NCBI GenBank assembly: GCA_947642555.1
Contig: CANRSX010000011.1
Coordinates: forward strand, 56,640-120,639
Direction of reading: 5' to 3'
Origin: an uncultured Roseburia sp.
Lineage (GTDB): Bacteria; Bacillota; Clostridia; Lachnospirales; Lachnospiraceae
DNA: 64,000 nucleotides
Positions 40,668 to 49,448 of this stretch are shown in pieces (position 1 is the first letter of the stretch; each line of letters begins with the position of its first letter). The notes under the pieces are model-generated. The model was not told where the DNA came from. It searched no databases and was given only the letters and a program-made list of their open reading frames with translations. The translations under genes were made by a program, and so were the position numbers.

Positions 40668-42449
40668 TTACTCCTCTGCTATCATGTTTGCCTTATACTC
40701 TTCTCTGCTGAGGAATGGGAACATATCACTATATTCATGCGCAACCAGCCTTCCGTCCGGCATCTTCTCGGATGTAATTCTCGGCACAAGCGCCTGCCAC
40801 TCCGGAGTCATGACTTCGCAGATTACCGGTCCCTCCGTAGAAAAGACCATATTGATTTTTTCTTCGGCTTCCCCTGCATTTTCAATTCTGATGTATGGAA
40901 TCTCATATGCAGCCGCAATCTTCTCCAGCTTCGGGCACCACACACCAGAATCCGGCCCTTCACCGACAAACCTGTCTTCCATAAAATTACGCTGCGTCGA
41001 ACGTATCAGAAGATATCCGTTGTTGTTGAGTACGAACGTTTTAACCGGCAGATGATTGTGACGGATGGTCGCGAACTCCTGAATGTTCATCTGCAGACTG
41101 CCATCTCCCGTTATAACTACTGTATCTTCACGATTATTGGCAATACACGCTCCGATGCCCGCGCACCAGTAACCCATGGAACTGATACCGCCTGTTGTAA
41201 GGAATTTCTGTCCTCTTTTTATCTTCCATGTCTGACATGCCACATGGAAACAGGAACCTGTATCCACAAGAATGTTCGCATTGACCGGGGCCAGCTCCGA
41301 AAGTCTTCCTATGAAATAATATGAATTGACCGGCTTTTCGTCCTTATATTCGGGCTGAACCACAGGATACTTTGCCTTCCAGAGATTACACTGTTTTACC
41401 CAGTCCGTATACACCGGCAGTTTCACGCCATCAGATCTTCTGTTAAGCTCATCAATCACAGCCTTACAATCCAGCCTGACCTTCTCATTGATCACCACCC
41501 CGGGCTTATCCAGTTCTTCCTGATCAATGTCCACAACTATTTTGTAAGCATGTTTTCCGAACTGTTCCGGAGAATGTCCCACAAGAGATGATGCCAGGCG
41601 GCATCCCAGCGAAATAATCAGATCCGCATTCTGAACAGCCATGTTAGCGGATCGTTCCCCGTAGTTTCCCGGTCTGCCAATATACAGTTCATGGTCAGAT
41701 TCAATCAGATCTATTCCCAGTCTGGACGTGATCACCGGTACCCCGAAGGCTTCTGCCAGTTTTCTGAAAGCTTCTCCTGCGCCGGAAAGGCTGACCCCCT
41801 GACCCACAAGCCAGACCGGACGCCTGGCTGCTTTCAGGTGTTCCATTATCGAATCAGCAGCAGCTTCCAGCCTGTATGTATCATTAACAACAGGCTTTTT
41901 CCCGTATCTCACCTGATTAGCCGGAACTTCTGCTCTCTGAATATCAAGAGGTACATCGATCCATACGGGTCCGGGACGTCCGCCCGTTGCAGCCTCCCAT
42001 GCCTCCTCAAGGTAGCAGTTCAGCTTTGTAACATCATCGATGGTCTTAAAGTACTTGACCAGGCCTTCAGCCATCGGACGAATATTGATTCCCTGTATAC
42101 CAAACTGACGGATATGCGTCTTTTCCTCGTACTGTACAAAAGAAAGATTTGCCTGCCCTGAAATCACAATCATCGGTGAGGAATCCGTATAGGCACCTGC
42201 CACACCATTCATTGCATTCACGCTGCCGGGACCTGCCGTGACCAGGGCAATTGCAGGCTTATTCTTTATTCTGCCATAAGCCTCAGCACTCATCGTGCAG
42301 GCCTGCTCATGATGATGACATATGATACTGTATCCCCTGTTTCTTCCCACAGCATCATCCAGATGCATGGCCTGGCCGCCGGTTATCATAAAAACTGCCT
42401 CTGTCCCTTTTTTGTTAAAAAAATCAAAGATATATTCCGAAACATTCAT
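40668..42449 (-). CDS. ThDP-dependent enzyme of the acetolactate synthase/YerE type
   Basis: 593 residues, three-domain ThDP fold: N-terminal Pyr domain with catalytic Glu48 in HHHEQACTMSAEAYG, a middle domain, and a C-terminal PP domain with VVITGDGSLQMNIQEF (GDG...NN metal/ThDP motif; the NN is FVLNNNGYL). YerE of yersiniose pathways belongs to this family: it decarboxylates pyruvate and adds a two-carbon acyl unit to C4 of CDP-4-keto-3,6-dideoxyglucose. Here rfbF/H/G in the same locus would make that very acceptor. The immediate neighbours, however, are an acetaldehyde dehydrogenase and an aldolase making 4-hydroxy-2-oxovalerate, so the donor 2-oxo acid could be longer. AAGGAG before ATG. 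Confidence 0.8.
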   Translation of the reverse strand: MNVSEYIFDFFNKKGTEAVFMITGGQAMHLDDAVGRNRGYSIICHHHEQACTMSAEAYGRIKNKPAIALVTAGPGSVNAMNGVAGAYTDSSPMIVISGQANLSFVQYEEKTHIRQFGIQGINIRPMAEGLVKYFKTIDDVTKLNCYLEEAWEAATGGRPGPVWIDVPLDIQRAEVPANQVRYGKKPVVNDTYRLEAAADSIMEHLKAARRPVWLVGQGVSLSGAGEAFRKLAEAFGVPVITSRLGIDLIESDHELYIGRPGNYGERSANMAVQNADLIISLGCRLASSLVGHSPEQFGKHAYKIVVDIDQEELDKPGVVINEKVRLDCKAVIDELNRRSDGVKLPVYTDWVKQCNLWKAKYPVVQPEYKDEKPVNSYYFIGRLSELAPVNANILVDTGSCFHVACQTWKIKRGQKFLTTGGISSMGYWCAGIGACIANNREDTVVITGDGSLQMNIQEFATIRHNHLPVKTFVLNNNGYLLIRSTQRNFMEDRFVGEGPDSGVWCPKLEKIAAAYEIPYIRIENAGEAEEKINMVFSTEGPVICEVMTPEWQALVPRITSEKMPDGRLVAHEYSDMFPFLSREEYKANMIAEE

Positions 42450-42462
42450 TTCAAACTTCTCC

Positions 42463-43506
42463 TTATGTTAATGATTCCAGCATATAGGATTCCGTATCCT
42501 TTTTAACCGGATGCGAAAGCTGCTCTGCAACAGCTACTACCATATCTTCCTGACCGCCTACAACCTTCCGTTTTCCAAGCTCCGCGAAGATGTCCCGCGG
42601 ATCCACATGGAATTCTTCTGCCGCTGCAAGCACCTGTGTCTTAAAGGATGAAAAAACGCCTGACATTCCGCTTACAATACTCAGATCAGTAAGCGCACGG
42701 TCTTCCTTCATTGTCTTTCTGACAATACTCTCGCTGGCATCCAGCATGGCATACAGATTCTGATTTAATTCGTATCCCTCTTTTATCAGCAAGGCTGATA
42801 AAGCTTCAAGCTGTACATTGCCCGCTCCTGCTCCAAATCCACGGAGTGTCCCATCCACGATTCCTGCCCCTTCCTGAATGGCTGTGTATCCGTTCGCAAC
42901 TGCAAGCCCCAGATTGTTATGCGGGTGAAAGCCCACAAGAACATACAGGCTGTCCACCAGTGTTGCTGTCATCCTCTTTACCATTTCCGGAGTGGAAGCA
43001 CCCGCACTGTCCATCAGTATGATCCCCTGGGCACCGTAAGACTGCATCTTGGAAGCTTCTTCCAGAAGTCTTTCCGCAGATGTCATATGACAGTTCATGA
43101 GAATGCCATAAACTTCTTTGTTCTGATTTCGGATAAACTCAATATGCTGTCTGGTAGTATCTGCTTCCGTACAATGACATCCTATCTTAAACAGATCTGC
43201 TCCTGCGTCAATAGCCGGGCGCAGATTGTCCTTTATCGTCCCAAAACCCGGTATCATATAAACCCCGAGTCTTGTATGTTTTAAATGTTTTCTTGCGGTT
43301 GTAAGCATCTCTTCATCCGTCAGTTTTGACAAACCGACCTGTAAAGAAGAAGCCCCGAGACCATTTCCATGTCCGACTATGATTGTATACATTCCTGCAT
43401 CATCCATGGCCTCACAGTAATCCGCAATGGTTTTCTTCGTAAGCTGATGTTTTATGGCATGCGAACCGTCTCTTAATGTCGCATCAAAAAATCTTATTCT
43501 GCTCAT
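42463..43506 (-). CDS. mhpE: 4-hydroxy-2-oxovalerate aldolase (DmpG/MhpE/BphI type)
   Basis: 347 residues. HMGL-like TIM barrel: ATLRDGSHAIKHQ (Arg12, Asp13, His16), HCTEADTTRQH, VGFHPHNNLGLAVANG (metal His194 and His196), IVDGTLRGFGAGAGN; C-terminal DRE-TIM communication domain. It splits or makes 4-hydroxy-2-oxovalerate from pyruvate and acetaldehyde. Overlaps the aldehyde dehydrogenase gene (ATGA). These two form a channelling complex in aromatic degradation, but no aromatic ring-cleavage or hydratase gene is present here, and they sit in a glycan locus. Synthesis direction is therefore suggested. Confidence 0.88.
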   Translation of the reverse strand: MSRIRFFDATLRDGSHAIKHQLTKKTIADYCEAMDDAGMYTIIVGHGNGLGASSLQVGLSKLTDEEMLTTARKHLKHTRLGVYMIPGFGTIKDNLRPAIDAGADLFKIGCHCTEADTTRQHIEFIRNQNKEVYGILMNCHMTSAERLLEEASKMQSYGAQGIILMDSAGASTPEMVKRMTATLVDSLYVLVGFHPHNNLGLAVANGYTAIQEGAGIVDGTLRGFGAGAGNVQLEALSALLIKEGYELNQNLYAMLDASESIVRKTMKEDRALTDLSIVSGMSGVFSSFKTQVLAAAEEFHVDPRDIFAELGKRKVVGGQEDMVVAVAEQLSHPVKKDTESYMLESLT

Positions 43507-44369
43507 AACAGTTTCCTCCTTGCGTAGTTCTCTGCAATTTCAACGGCGGCGCAGGTGATAATATCAAGGTTTCCTGCGTATGCCGGAAGGAAATCACCGG
43601 ATCCTGTTACCTCAATGCCAATAGTCACACGCCCGTTTTCAAAAACCGGTCCAAGGACAATTTTGTAGTTAGGTACATATTTCTGCAGTTCTTTTTCAGC
43701 CCGGCCAACAGCTTTACAGATCTCTTCCATATCCGGATCATCTGCCAGCGCATAGATCGTATTATGCATTGTAATCGGAGGCTCAGCCGGATTCAGAATA
43801 ATAATTGCCTTTGCTCTGTCAATTCCTCCCAGCTCTGTCAGAGCTTCCTTTGTTGTCTGCGTAAATTCATCAATGTTATTTCTCGTGCCGGTGCCGGCTG
43901 ATCTTGATGCTATGGTGGCCACTATTTCCACATATTTAATATCCGCAACCCGGCTCATTGCATGTACCAGCGGAACCGTGGCCTGTCCTCCGCAGGTTAC
44001 ACAGTTAACATTATCCTGTTCCATGGCTTCCTCGAGATTGACCTGTGGAACACAGAACGGACCAATATGTGCCGGGGTCAGATCAATTGTGTACTTTCCC
44101 AGCTTCTTCAGGATCGGGGCATTCTTCTCGTGCACCTTCGCTGATGTGGCATCAAATACAATCTGACAGCAATCCGGATTTTCTTCAATATAATGAATCG
44201 AATCATAAGTCACCGGCACTCCCAGTTCCCTTGCTCTTGCAATCCCCCTGGAGTCAGGACTGTGCCCTGCAAATATTCCACATTCAAGAAATTCGGATCT
44301 CATAACTTTCATCAGAAGATCCGAACCAATATTACCGGTACCTATGATTCCTGCCCTGACTTTTTTCAT
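43503..44369 (-). CDS. mhpF: Acylating acetaldehyde dehydrogenase (DmpF/MhpF type)
   Basis: 288 residues from ATG 44369 (AGGTG six bases before). NAD domain VRAGIIGTGNIGSDLLMK, catalytic Cys126 in CVTCGGQATVPLVHA, EIVATIASRSAGTGTRNNIDEFTQ, and VTGSGDFLPAYAGNLDIIT: all family hallmarks. Interconverts acetaldehyde and acetyl-CoA. With the overlapping aldolase gene it would turn acetyl-CoA plus pyruvate into 4-hydroxy-2-oxovalerate while keeping acetaldehyde inside the complex. Confidence 0.88.
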   Translation of the reverse strand: MKKVRAGIIGTGNIGSDLLMKVMRSEFLECGIFAGHSPDSRGIARARELGVPVTYDSIHYIEENPDCCQIVFDATSAKVHEKNAPILKKLGKYTIDLTPAHIGPFCVPQVNLEEAMEQDNVNCVTCGGQATVPLVHAMSRVADIKYVEIVATIASRSAGTGTRNNIDEFTQTTKEALTELGGIDRAKAIIILNPAEPPITMHNTIYALADDPDMEEICKAVGRAEKELQKYVPNYKIVLGPVFENGRVTIGIEVTGSGDFLPAYAGNLDIITCAAVEIAENYARRKLL

Positions 44370-44452
44370 GTTATACACCTATCTTTTCATAAAACATTTC
44401 TTCATCATCAACCTGCGCATCCTTTCTCTTCCCAAATGAAATAATATAGATT

Positions 44453-45479
44453 TCATCTTACTTTGCCATTTATGAATGGACATAATTTATTAACAAGAAA
44501 AATAGCCGGAATTGCGAGAAGAAAAACTATAACAGCATTAATTAATGGAACAAATATTGAATTCATACCAACTGAAATCAATTTATTCATAATCGGAATC
44601 GTTATCCTGAACACAGTATAATGCGAAGCAAGAATATACAGCGTATTCTTCCCAAAAAAATCGGTCAATGGTATCTTTTCTAGCAGTCTTGCAATTATGG
44701 AGACCACCATCAACGCAACAAAAACTGTAATTATATACAAAATATGATGCTGATACTGTGATAGTGCCATCACAATATATCCAATTCGTTTTGACATGCC
44801 AAACGTAAAAATAATAGCTATCGCGCACATTATAATCAGATATCGACAGTATTTATCTACATCAATTCTTTCAATAAACTTTTTCATTAAACTTCCCATT
44901 ATTATATATGAACAGCCTATAATTGCACTTGGGAAATTCATCGGCAGTAAATACGTTACTCGAACCTGAATGACTGAAAGCGCAAACCCAGACAAGAAAC
45001 ATCCTGACATTACAAGGACAGAAATAATCCTCTTACGATTCACCAAAAACTTTGAAAACAGCCTGTATATAATCACAGACCAAAAAAAGCATGGTAAAAA
45101 CCACAACACCTGATTAGTTCCTGCTGCACCTAATGATGGGTTAGTTCCCCACAATACCCCTAATGCCTGAACATAAATATTTCCTGTGTCCGACATACAG
45201 ATTCCTGACCAAATTATATACGGTACGATAAGCCCCTTTATCTGCCTGACAATAAACTCCTTCCAGGTTCCCCTGCATATATTTTCGATCGGTATCGCCA
45301 ACCCATATGCCCAAAAAAAGGGGCATATGAAAAATACAAACAAAATAAAGGAAATCCCAGGTAAATGGATGTAACCCTTCTATAAAAAGGTTTGTATGAG
45401 TATCTACAACCAAAAAGATCCCTATTGCTTTTATGATGTCAATATATTTTAGACGACATTTGTTTTTCTTATTATCCAC
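44453..45479 (-). pseudogene. Acyltransferase-3 (OafA-like) membrane protein, frameshifted at a T7 run
   Basis: N-terminal frame: KYIDIIKAIGIFLVVDTH (acyltransferase-3 start with catalytic H in VxxH) and CIFHMPLF. At 45313-45319 (A7 on plus) the frame breaks; the other frame continues AYGLAIPIEN, RQIKGLIVPYIIWSG and eight more helices to FINGKVR. Loss of one base joins HMPLF to WAYGL and gives about 340 residues, a usual length. The run is flanked by CATATGCCC and GGGCATATG, so it forms the loop of a palindrome. Would acetylate (or acylate) a surface sugar when in frame. Confidence 0.8.
45304..45329 (-). repeat. T7 run within a palindrome in the acyltransferase gene
   Basis: CATATGCCC (45304-45312), A7 (45313-45319), G, GGGCATATG (45321-45329) on the plus strand. 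The stem-loop places the homopolymer in the loop, a slippage-prone arrangement. Confidence 0.65.
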
Positions 45480-45530
45480 TTGCCATAATCTCCTTCAAAA
45501 ATAATTTCATAATTTTTCTTCTCCATGGGC

Positions 45531-46877
45531 TCAGCTGTTTAAATTTACAGCATCATGAATCACTTCCGCCATATAATCGATCATCTCATCCGTCATTCCG
45601 GGATAGATGCCAATCCAAAAGGTATGATGCATTATAAAATCTGTGATTTCAAGATCTCCGATTACTCTGTATGCGTCCGTTCCTCTTATTTGATTAAATG
45701 CGGGATGCTTAATAAGATTTCCAGAGAAAAGCAATCTCGTCTGAATATTATGGTCTTCCAAATACTTTGTAATTCTGTTTCTATCCGATCCGCTCTCAGG
45801 TCTCACAGAAATTAAGAAACCAAACCACGACGGATCACTATTCTCAGCAGGCTCTGGAAGAATAAGCTTATCTGCCACAGGTATCAGTGCCTTATACAAC
45901 CTGTCCCAGTTATGTTTTCTTCTTTCGATAAAGCCCGGAATCTTTTTTAGCTGCTCACAACCTACGGCAGCCTGCATATCCGTCACCTTCAGATTGTATC
46001 CAAAATGACTGTATATGTATTTGTGATCATACCCAAATGGAAGTTCACCAAATTGCCTGTCAAATCTATGCTCGCAAATCCCATCATGACCTGAAGGACA
46101 AATACAGTCACGTCCCCAATCACGGTAGGACAGAACCAAACGATGAAGTAGTGGATTGTCAGTATAAACTGCACCACCTTCTCCCATCGTCATATGATGT
46201 GGCGGATAGAATGAGGATGTTCCGATATCTCCCCAGGTTCCTGTAAACTTTGTTACACCGTTAATCACATACGTCGTACCAAGAGAGTCACAATTATCTT
46301 CTACAAGCCACAAATTATATTTATTACAGAACTTTCTGACTTCCTTTAGATTAAATGGATTTCCAAGAGTATGAGCTATCATAACAGCTTTCGTCTTAGA
46401 ACTATACGCTTCCTCGAGCTTAGTAACATTGATATTGTACTGTGGAATGGTTACATCTACGAATACCGGAACAGCCCCATATTGCAGAATCGGCGCCACA
46501 GTAGTGGGAAATCCACATGCAACTGTAATAATCTCGTCTCCACGCTTTATCTGCCTGTTACCAAGCTCTGGAGCAGTAAGAACTGCAAACGCAATAAGAT
46601 TAGCCGACGACCCTGAATTTACGAGATGTACATATTTCACACCAATCCATGATGCAAATTCCTTCTCAAACTGATCAGAAAACCTTCCCGTTGTAAGCCA
46701 AAAATCCAGTGCTGCATCTATAAGTGCCTGCATCTCCTTCTCATCAAAGACACGTGAGGCATATGATACTCTGTCTCCCACTTTGAATTGCACCTTCTTC
46801 TCCATAAAATCATGGTAGTACTGCGCCACCATTTTTTTTATCAGTTCCCTGGCATCTGCCTCATTCGTCCATCCCAT
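45531..46877 (-). CDS. rfbH: CDP-4-dehydro-6-deoxyglucose 3-dehydrase (E1)
   Basis: 448 residues from ATG 46877 (GGGAGA, after the rfbF stop); an ATG at 46916 is the alternative. DegT-like fold but with His in place of the Schiff-base Lys (SFYPPHHMTMGEGGAV), the mark of RfbH/E1 enzymes that use PMP. The Cys cluster for [2Fe-2S] is visible: CDSLGTTY upstream, then RDCICPSGHDGIC. It removes the C3 hydroxyl of CDP-4-keto-6-deoxyglucose, which needs an E3 flavin reductase; no such gene is in the window. Confidence 0.9.
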   Translation of the reverse strand: MGWTNEADARELIKKMVAQYYHDFMEKKVQFKVGDRVSYASRVFDEKEMQALIDAALDFWLTTGRFSDQFEKEFASWIGVKYVHLVNSGSSANLIAFAVLTAPELGNRQIKRGDEIITVACGFPTTVAPILQYGAVPVFVDVTIPQYNINVTKLEEAYSSKTKAVMIAHTLGNPFNLKEVRKFCNKYNLWLVEDNCDSLGTTYVINGVTKFTGTWGDIGTSSFYPPHHMTMGEGGAVYTDNPLLHRLVLSYRDWGRDCICPSGHDGICEHRFDRQFGELPFGYDHKYIYSHFGYNLKVTDMQAAVGCEQLKKIPGFIERRKHNWDRLYKALIPVADKLILPEPAENSDPSWFGFLISVRPESGSDRNRITKYLEDHNIQTRLLFSGNLIKHPAFNQIRGTDAYRVIGDLEITDFIMHHTFWIGIYPGMTDEMIDYMAEVIHDAVNLNS

Positions 46878-46894
46878 TTCTCCATCTCCCAATC

Positions 46895-47677
46895 TTAATC
46901 TTTCCATTTTTTCCATGGTGCTTTTCCATTTGCAATCAATTTATCAAGAATGTTCTTTTCACGAACATTATCCATACATTGCCAAAATCCTTTATGTAAA
47001 TACGACATCAACTGTCCTTCCTTTGCAAGACGTTCAAGCGGTTCTTTCTCAAATACTGTCTCGTCACCTTCTATATACTCAAAAATATTCTGATTCAAAA
47101 CCATAAACCCAGCATTAATCGGAACCTCATCGCTCATTTTCTTTTCTCGAAAAGATTTAACCGCATTGTCTCCTCCAATATTTAACACACCCTTAGACTG
47201 ATCCTGCATTACCGCAGTTAATGTTGCAGTTTTACCATGCATTTTGTGGAATTCAATAAGCTTGGTAATATCCACATCGCACACACCATCCCCATACGTC
47301 ATAAGGAATGGCTCATCACCTATATACTTCTGAATTCGCTTGATTCTCCCACCTGTCATTGTATATAAACCTGTATCTACAACCGTAATCTTCCACGGTT
47401 CACAATGCTGTTCGTGAATCACAACATCATTTTTTTCATTTCTATAATCAAACGTAACATCTGAATTACAAAGATAATAATCTGCAAACCATTTTTTCAC
47501 CATATTCTGTTTATATCCAGCACAAATGATAAATTCATTATGCCCATAATATGCATAGCTCTTCATTATATGCCAAAGGATCGGCTGCCCACCGATTTCT
47601 ACCAGCGGTTTTGGTTTTGTTTCGGATTCTTCGGATATACGGGTGCCGAAACCTCCGGCAAGTAAAACAACTTTCAT
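46895..47677 (-). CDS. rfbF: Glucose-1-phosphate cytidylyltransferase
   Basis: 260 residues from ATG 47677. Nucleotidyltransferase motif KVVLLAGGFGTRISEE, later KPKPLVEIGG, FIICAGYKQNMVKKWFADYY, FLMTYGDGVCDVDI and VLNIGGDNAVKSF, INAGFMVL, FWQCMDNVREKN, all RfbF-typical. Makes CDP-glucose from CTP and glucose-1-phosphate; feeds RfbG then RfbH. Ribosome binding site TGGAG nine bases before. Confidence 0.9.
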   Translation of the reverse strand: MKVVLLAGGFGTRISEESETKPKPLVEIGGQPILWHIMKSYAYYGHNEFIICAGYKQNMVKKWFADYYLCNSDVTFDYRNEKNDVVIHEQHCEPWKITVVDTGLYTMTGGRIKRIQKYIGDEPFLMTYGDGVCDVDITKLIEFHKMHGKTATLTAVMQDQSKGVLNIGGDNAVKSFREKKMSDEVPINAGFMVLNQNIFEYIEGDETVFEKEPLERLAKEGQLMSYLHKGFWQCMDNVREKNILDKLIANGKAPWKKWKD

Positions 47678-47678
47678 A

Positions 47679-49448
47679 TCAATTTTCTCCATTACTTTCA
47701 TTTATACTCTTGTGCGATTCAGCGTATTCTAATGCACCTGTTTCATCCTGTAAATCGTATTGAAACACCTTAAAACTTTCGTTTTCATACGAACTGCTAC
47801 TGTTCAGATAAAAACGATTTATAAAATCATTAAATTTCCAATCATTATTTTGAATCGATAAAAACTTATCTCTGCCAAAATCAATAAAAATAATCGTGTC
47901 TGGAACATTCTGTTCCAAATCAAAATAGTCGTACATGATTTCCGGATAATTCGTGTTATACGTGTAACAAAGACTATCTAACGTTGAGGGTGCACATATT
48001 TTGGCATTTGTCATAAGATATCCAAATGACGCCCAATCTAAAAACAACACATCCGTTATATCTTCTGTTATCTGTCCAATATATTTTTCGAGCTCTACGA
48101 CATTTTCAGCACGAATTTCTGTCGTCACACAACCTTTCCATATTCCACTTTGTACTGTCGTTTCCAGGCTGGACAAGTCATCATCTCTATATACATATTT
48201 ATAAGTGTCTGTTACACATACCGTTACAAGCAAAATAATCCCTGCGCACATACACAAATACACTCTGCGAATAGCATATGTTTTACTGTAAAGAAAATAT
48301 ATTGCAAACATTGACATGCATATCGGTATTCTTAGCCAGTATTCTCTATTCCCGAATCCGTATATATTGCTCCATGAAACAAAAAAATATGCCGTAAAAT
48401 ATGTTATTGTCACAACAAAAGGAGCAACAATTCTTCTCCTTTGTTCTGATGTTGCAAACAGGAACACTGGTATTGACTGAAACCACATCCATCTCTCAAT
48501 CTCGTTTTGTAATATCCCGATCATAAAATAAATAATTGTGAAAATCAGGACTGCATCTGCGAAAAATTCATACTTATTCCTTATTTCAAGAAATATTCTT
48601 GCAATAAGAACCAAAATTACAAAAACAAAACATGGATACAAAAAAGAAACAGCATACTTTATATTGTTCAATGCAGATGAATAACCTGGAATTTTGAAAT
48701 ACACCAAATCACGAAACAGATAAGTTATGCCATGCAGCTTTTTCAAACTCCCCGATTTAACAACCGCATACACAAAAAACGCGCTTGCCGATAAACCTCC
48801 CCCAATCATAAATGCTGCCATTCGTTTATATTGTTTCATGAATAACAGCGCAATTATAATTACAGTCGTCGAAAACAATATACATGGAGTTCCAATGACA
48901 CTCCTTCCTGTTATCAGACCCGATATCAATCCCTGAATGAAGACGGCATCATTTCTATTACGCTCATAAAATAATATAAGAACAGCAATCAGCAAATACA
49001 CAAGTCCAATCGAATTATAATTAACCTCGAATAGTGAATAACAAAGGGTTGTTGTCGGAATCAGTATTGCTATAACAGGAATCTGCTTTTCTTTTTTTCT
49101 CAAAAGCATGTACGCCAATATCCCATTTATAAAAAGCCAAACTAGATAGAAGAGTCTGAAAAATAAAACAATTCCCTCCGTTGATCCACAAATTTTTACA
49201 TATAGTAACGAAATAACAGATAAAGGAATACTAAACCCTGGCGCCTGAGTCCATTGATTCACAAATGGTATTGCGCCATTTGCCACAACATATGGTTCTG
49301 CAACATACCAGGATTCATCTGTAAAATCTATTCCATATCTTACTCTGTACAGCAGGAAACCATAAATAATCAAAATTACAGGTACTTCAAATGCCCAAAA
49401 TATATTAAGAAAATCTTTATATCTGCTTTGCTTAATATTCAAAAACAT
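47679..49448 (-). CDS. GT-C-like membrane protein
   Basis: 589 residues, about 12 helices. First large outer loop has DFTDESWYVAEPYVV (an acidic D..DE pattern expected for GT-C catalysis) and IPFVNQWTQAPGF; a C-terminal extracytoplasmic domain of about 140 residues. ATG 49448 with AAGGAG seven bases before. Overlaps the DUF6056 gene by 17 bases. A lipid-sugar-dependent glycosyltransferase is likely from fold and location; acceptor unknown. Confidence 0.65.
   Translation of the reverse strand: MFLNIKQSRYKDFLNIFWAFEVPVILIIYGFLLYRVRYGIDFTDESWYVAEPYVVANGAIPFVNQWTQAPGFSIPLSVISLLYVKICGSTEGIVLFFRLFYLVWLFINGILAYMLLRKKEKQIPVIAILIPTTTLCYSLFEVNYNSIGLVYLLIAVLILFYERNRNDAVFIQGLISGLITGRSVIGTPCILFSTTVIIIALLFMKQYKRMAAFMIGGGLSASAFFVYAVVKSGSLKKLHGITYLFRDLVYFKIPGYSSALNNIKYAVSFLYPCFVFVILVLIARIFLEIRNKYEFFADAVLIFTIIYFMIGILQNEIERWMWFQSIPVFLFATSEQRRRIVAPFVVTITYFTAYFFVSWSNIYGFGNREYWLRIPICMSMFAIYFLYSKTYAIRRVYLCMCAGIILLVTVCVTDTYKYVYRDDDLSSLETTVQSGIWKGCVTTEIRAENVVELEKYIGQITEDITDVLFLDWASFGYLMTNAKICAPSTLDSLCYTYNTNYPEIMYDYFDLEQNVPDTIIFIDFGRDKFLSIQNNDWKFNDFINRFYLNSSSSYENESFKVFQYDLQDETGALEYAESHKSINESNGEN

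Noticed and set aside
42463..44369. Aromatic catabolic operon (meta-cleavage pathway)
   Set aside because: Only the last two enzymes are present, with no dioxygenase, hydrolase or hydratase, and all neighbours are glycan genes.
46877..46916. Earlier start of rfbH overlapping rfbF
   Set aside because: The later ATG has a GGGAGA site after the rfbF stop and gives a length near that of known RfbH.
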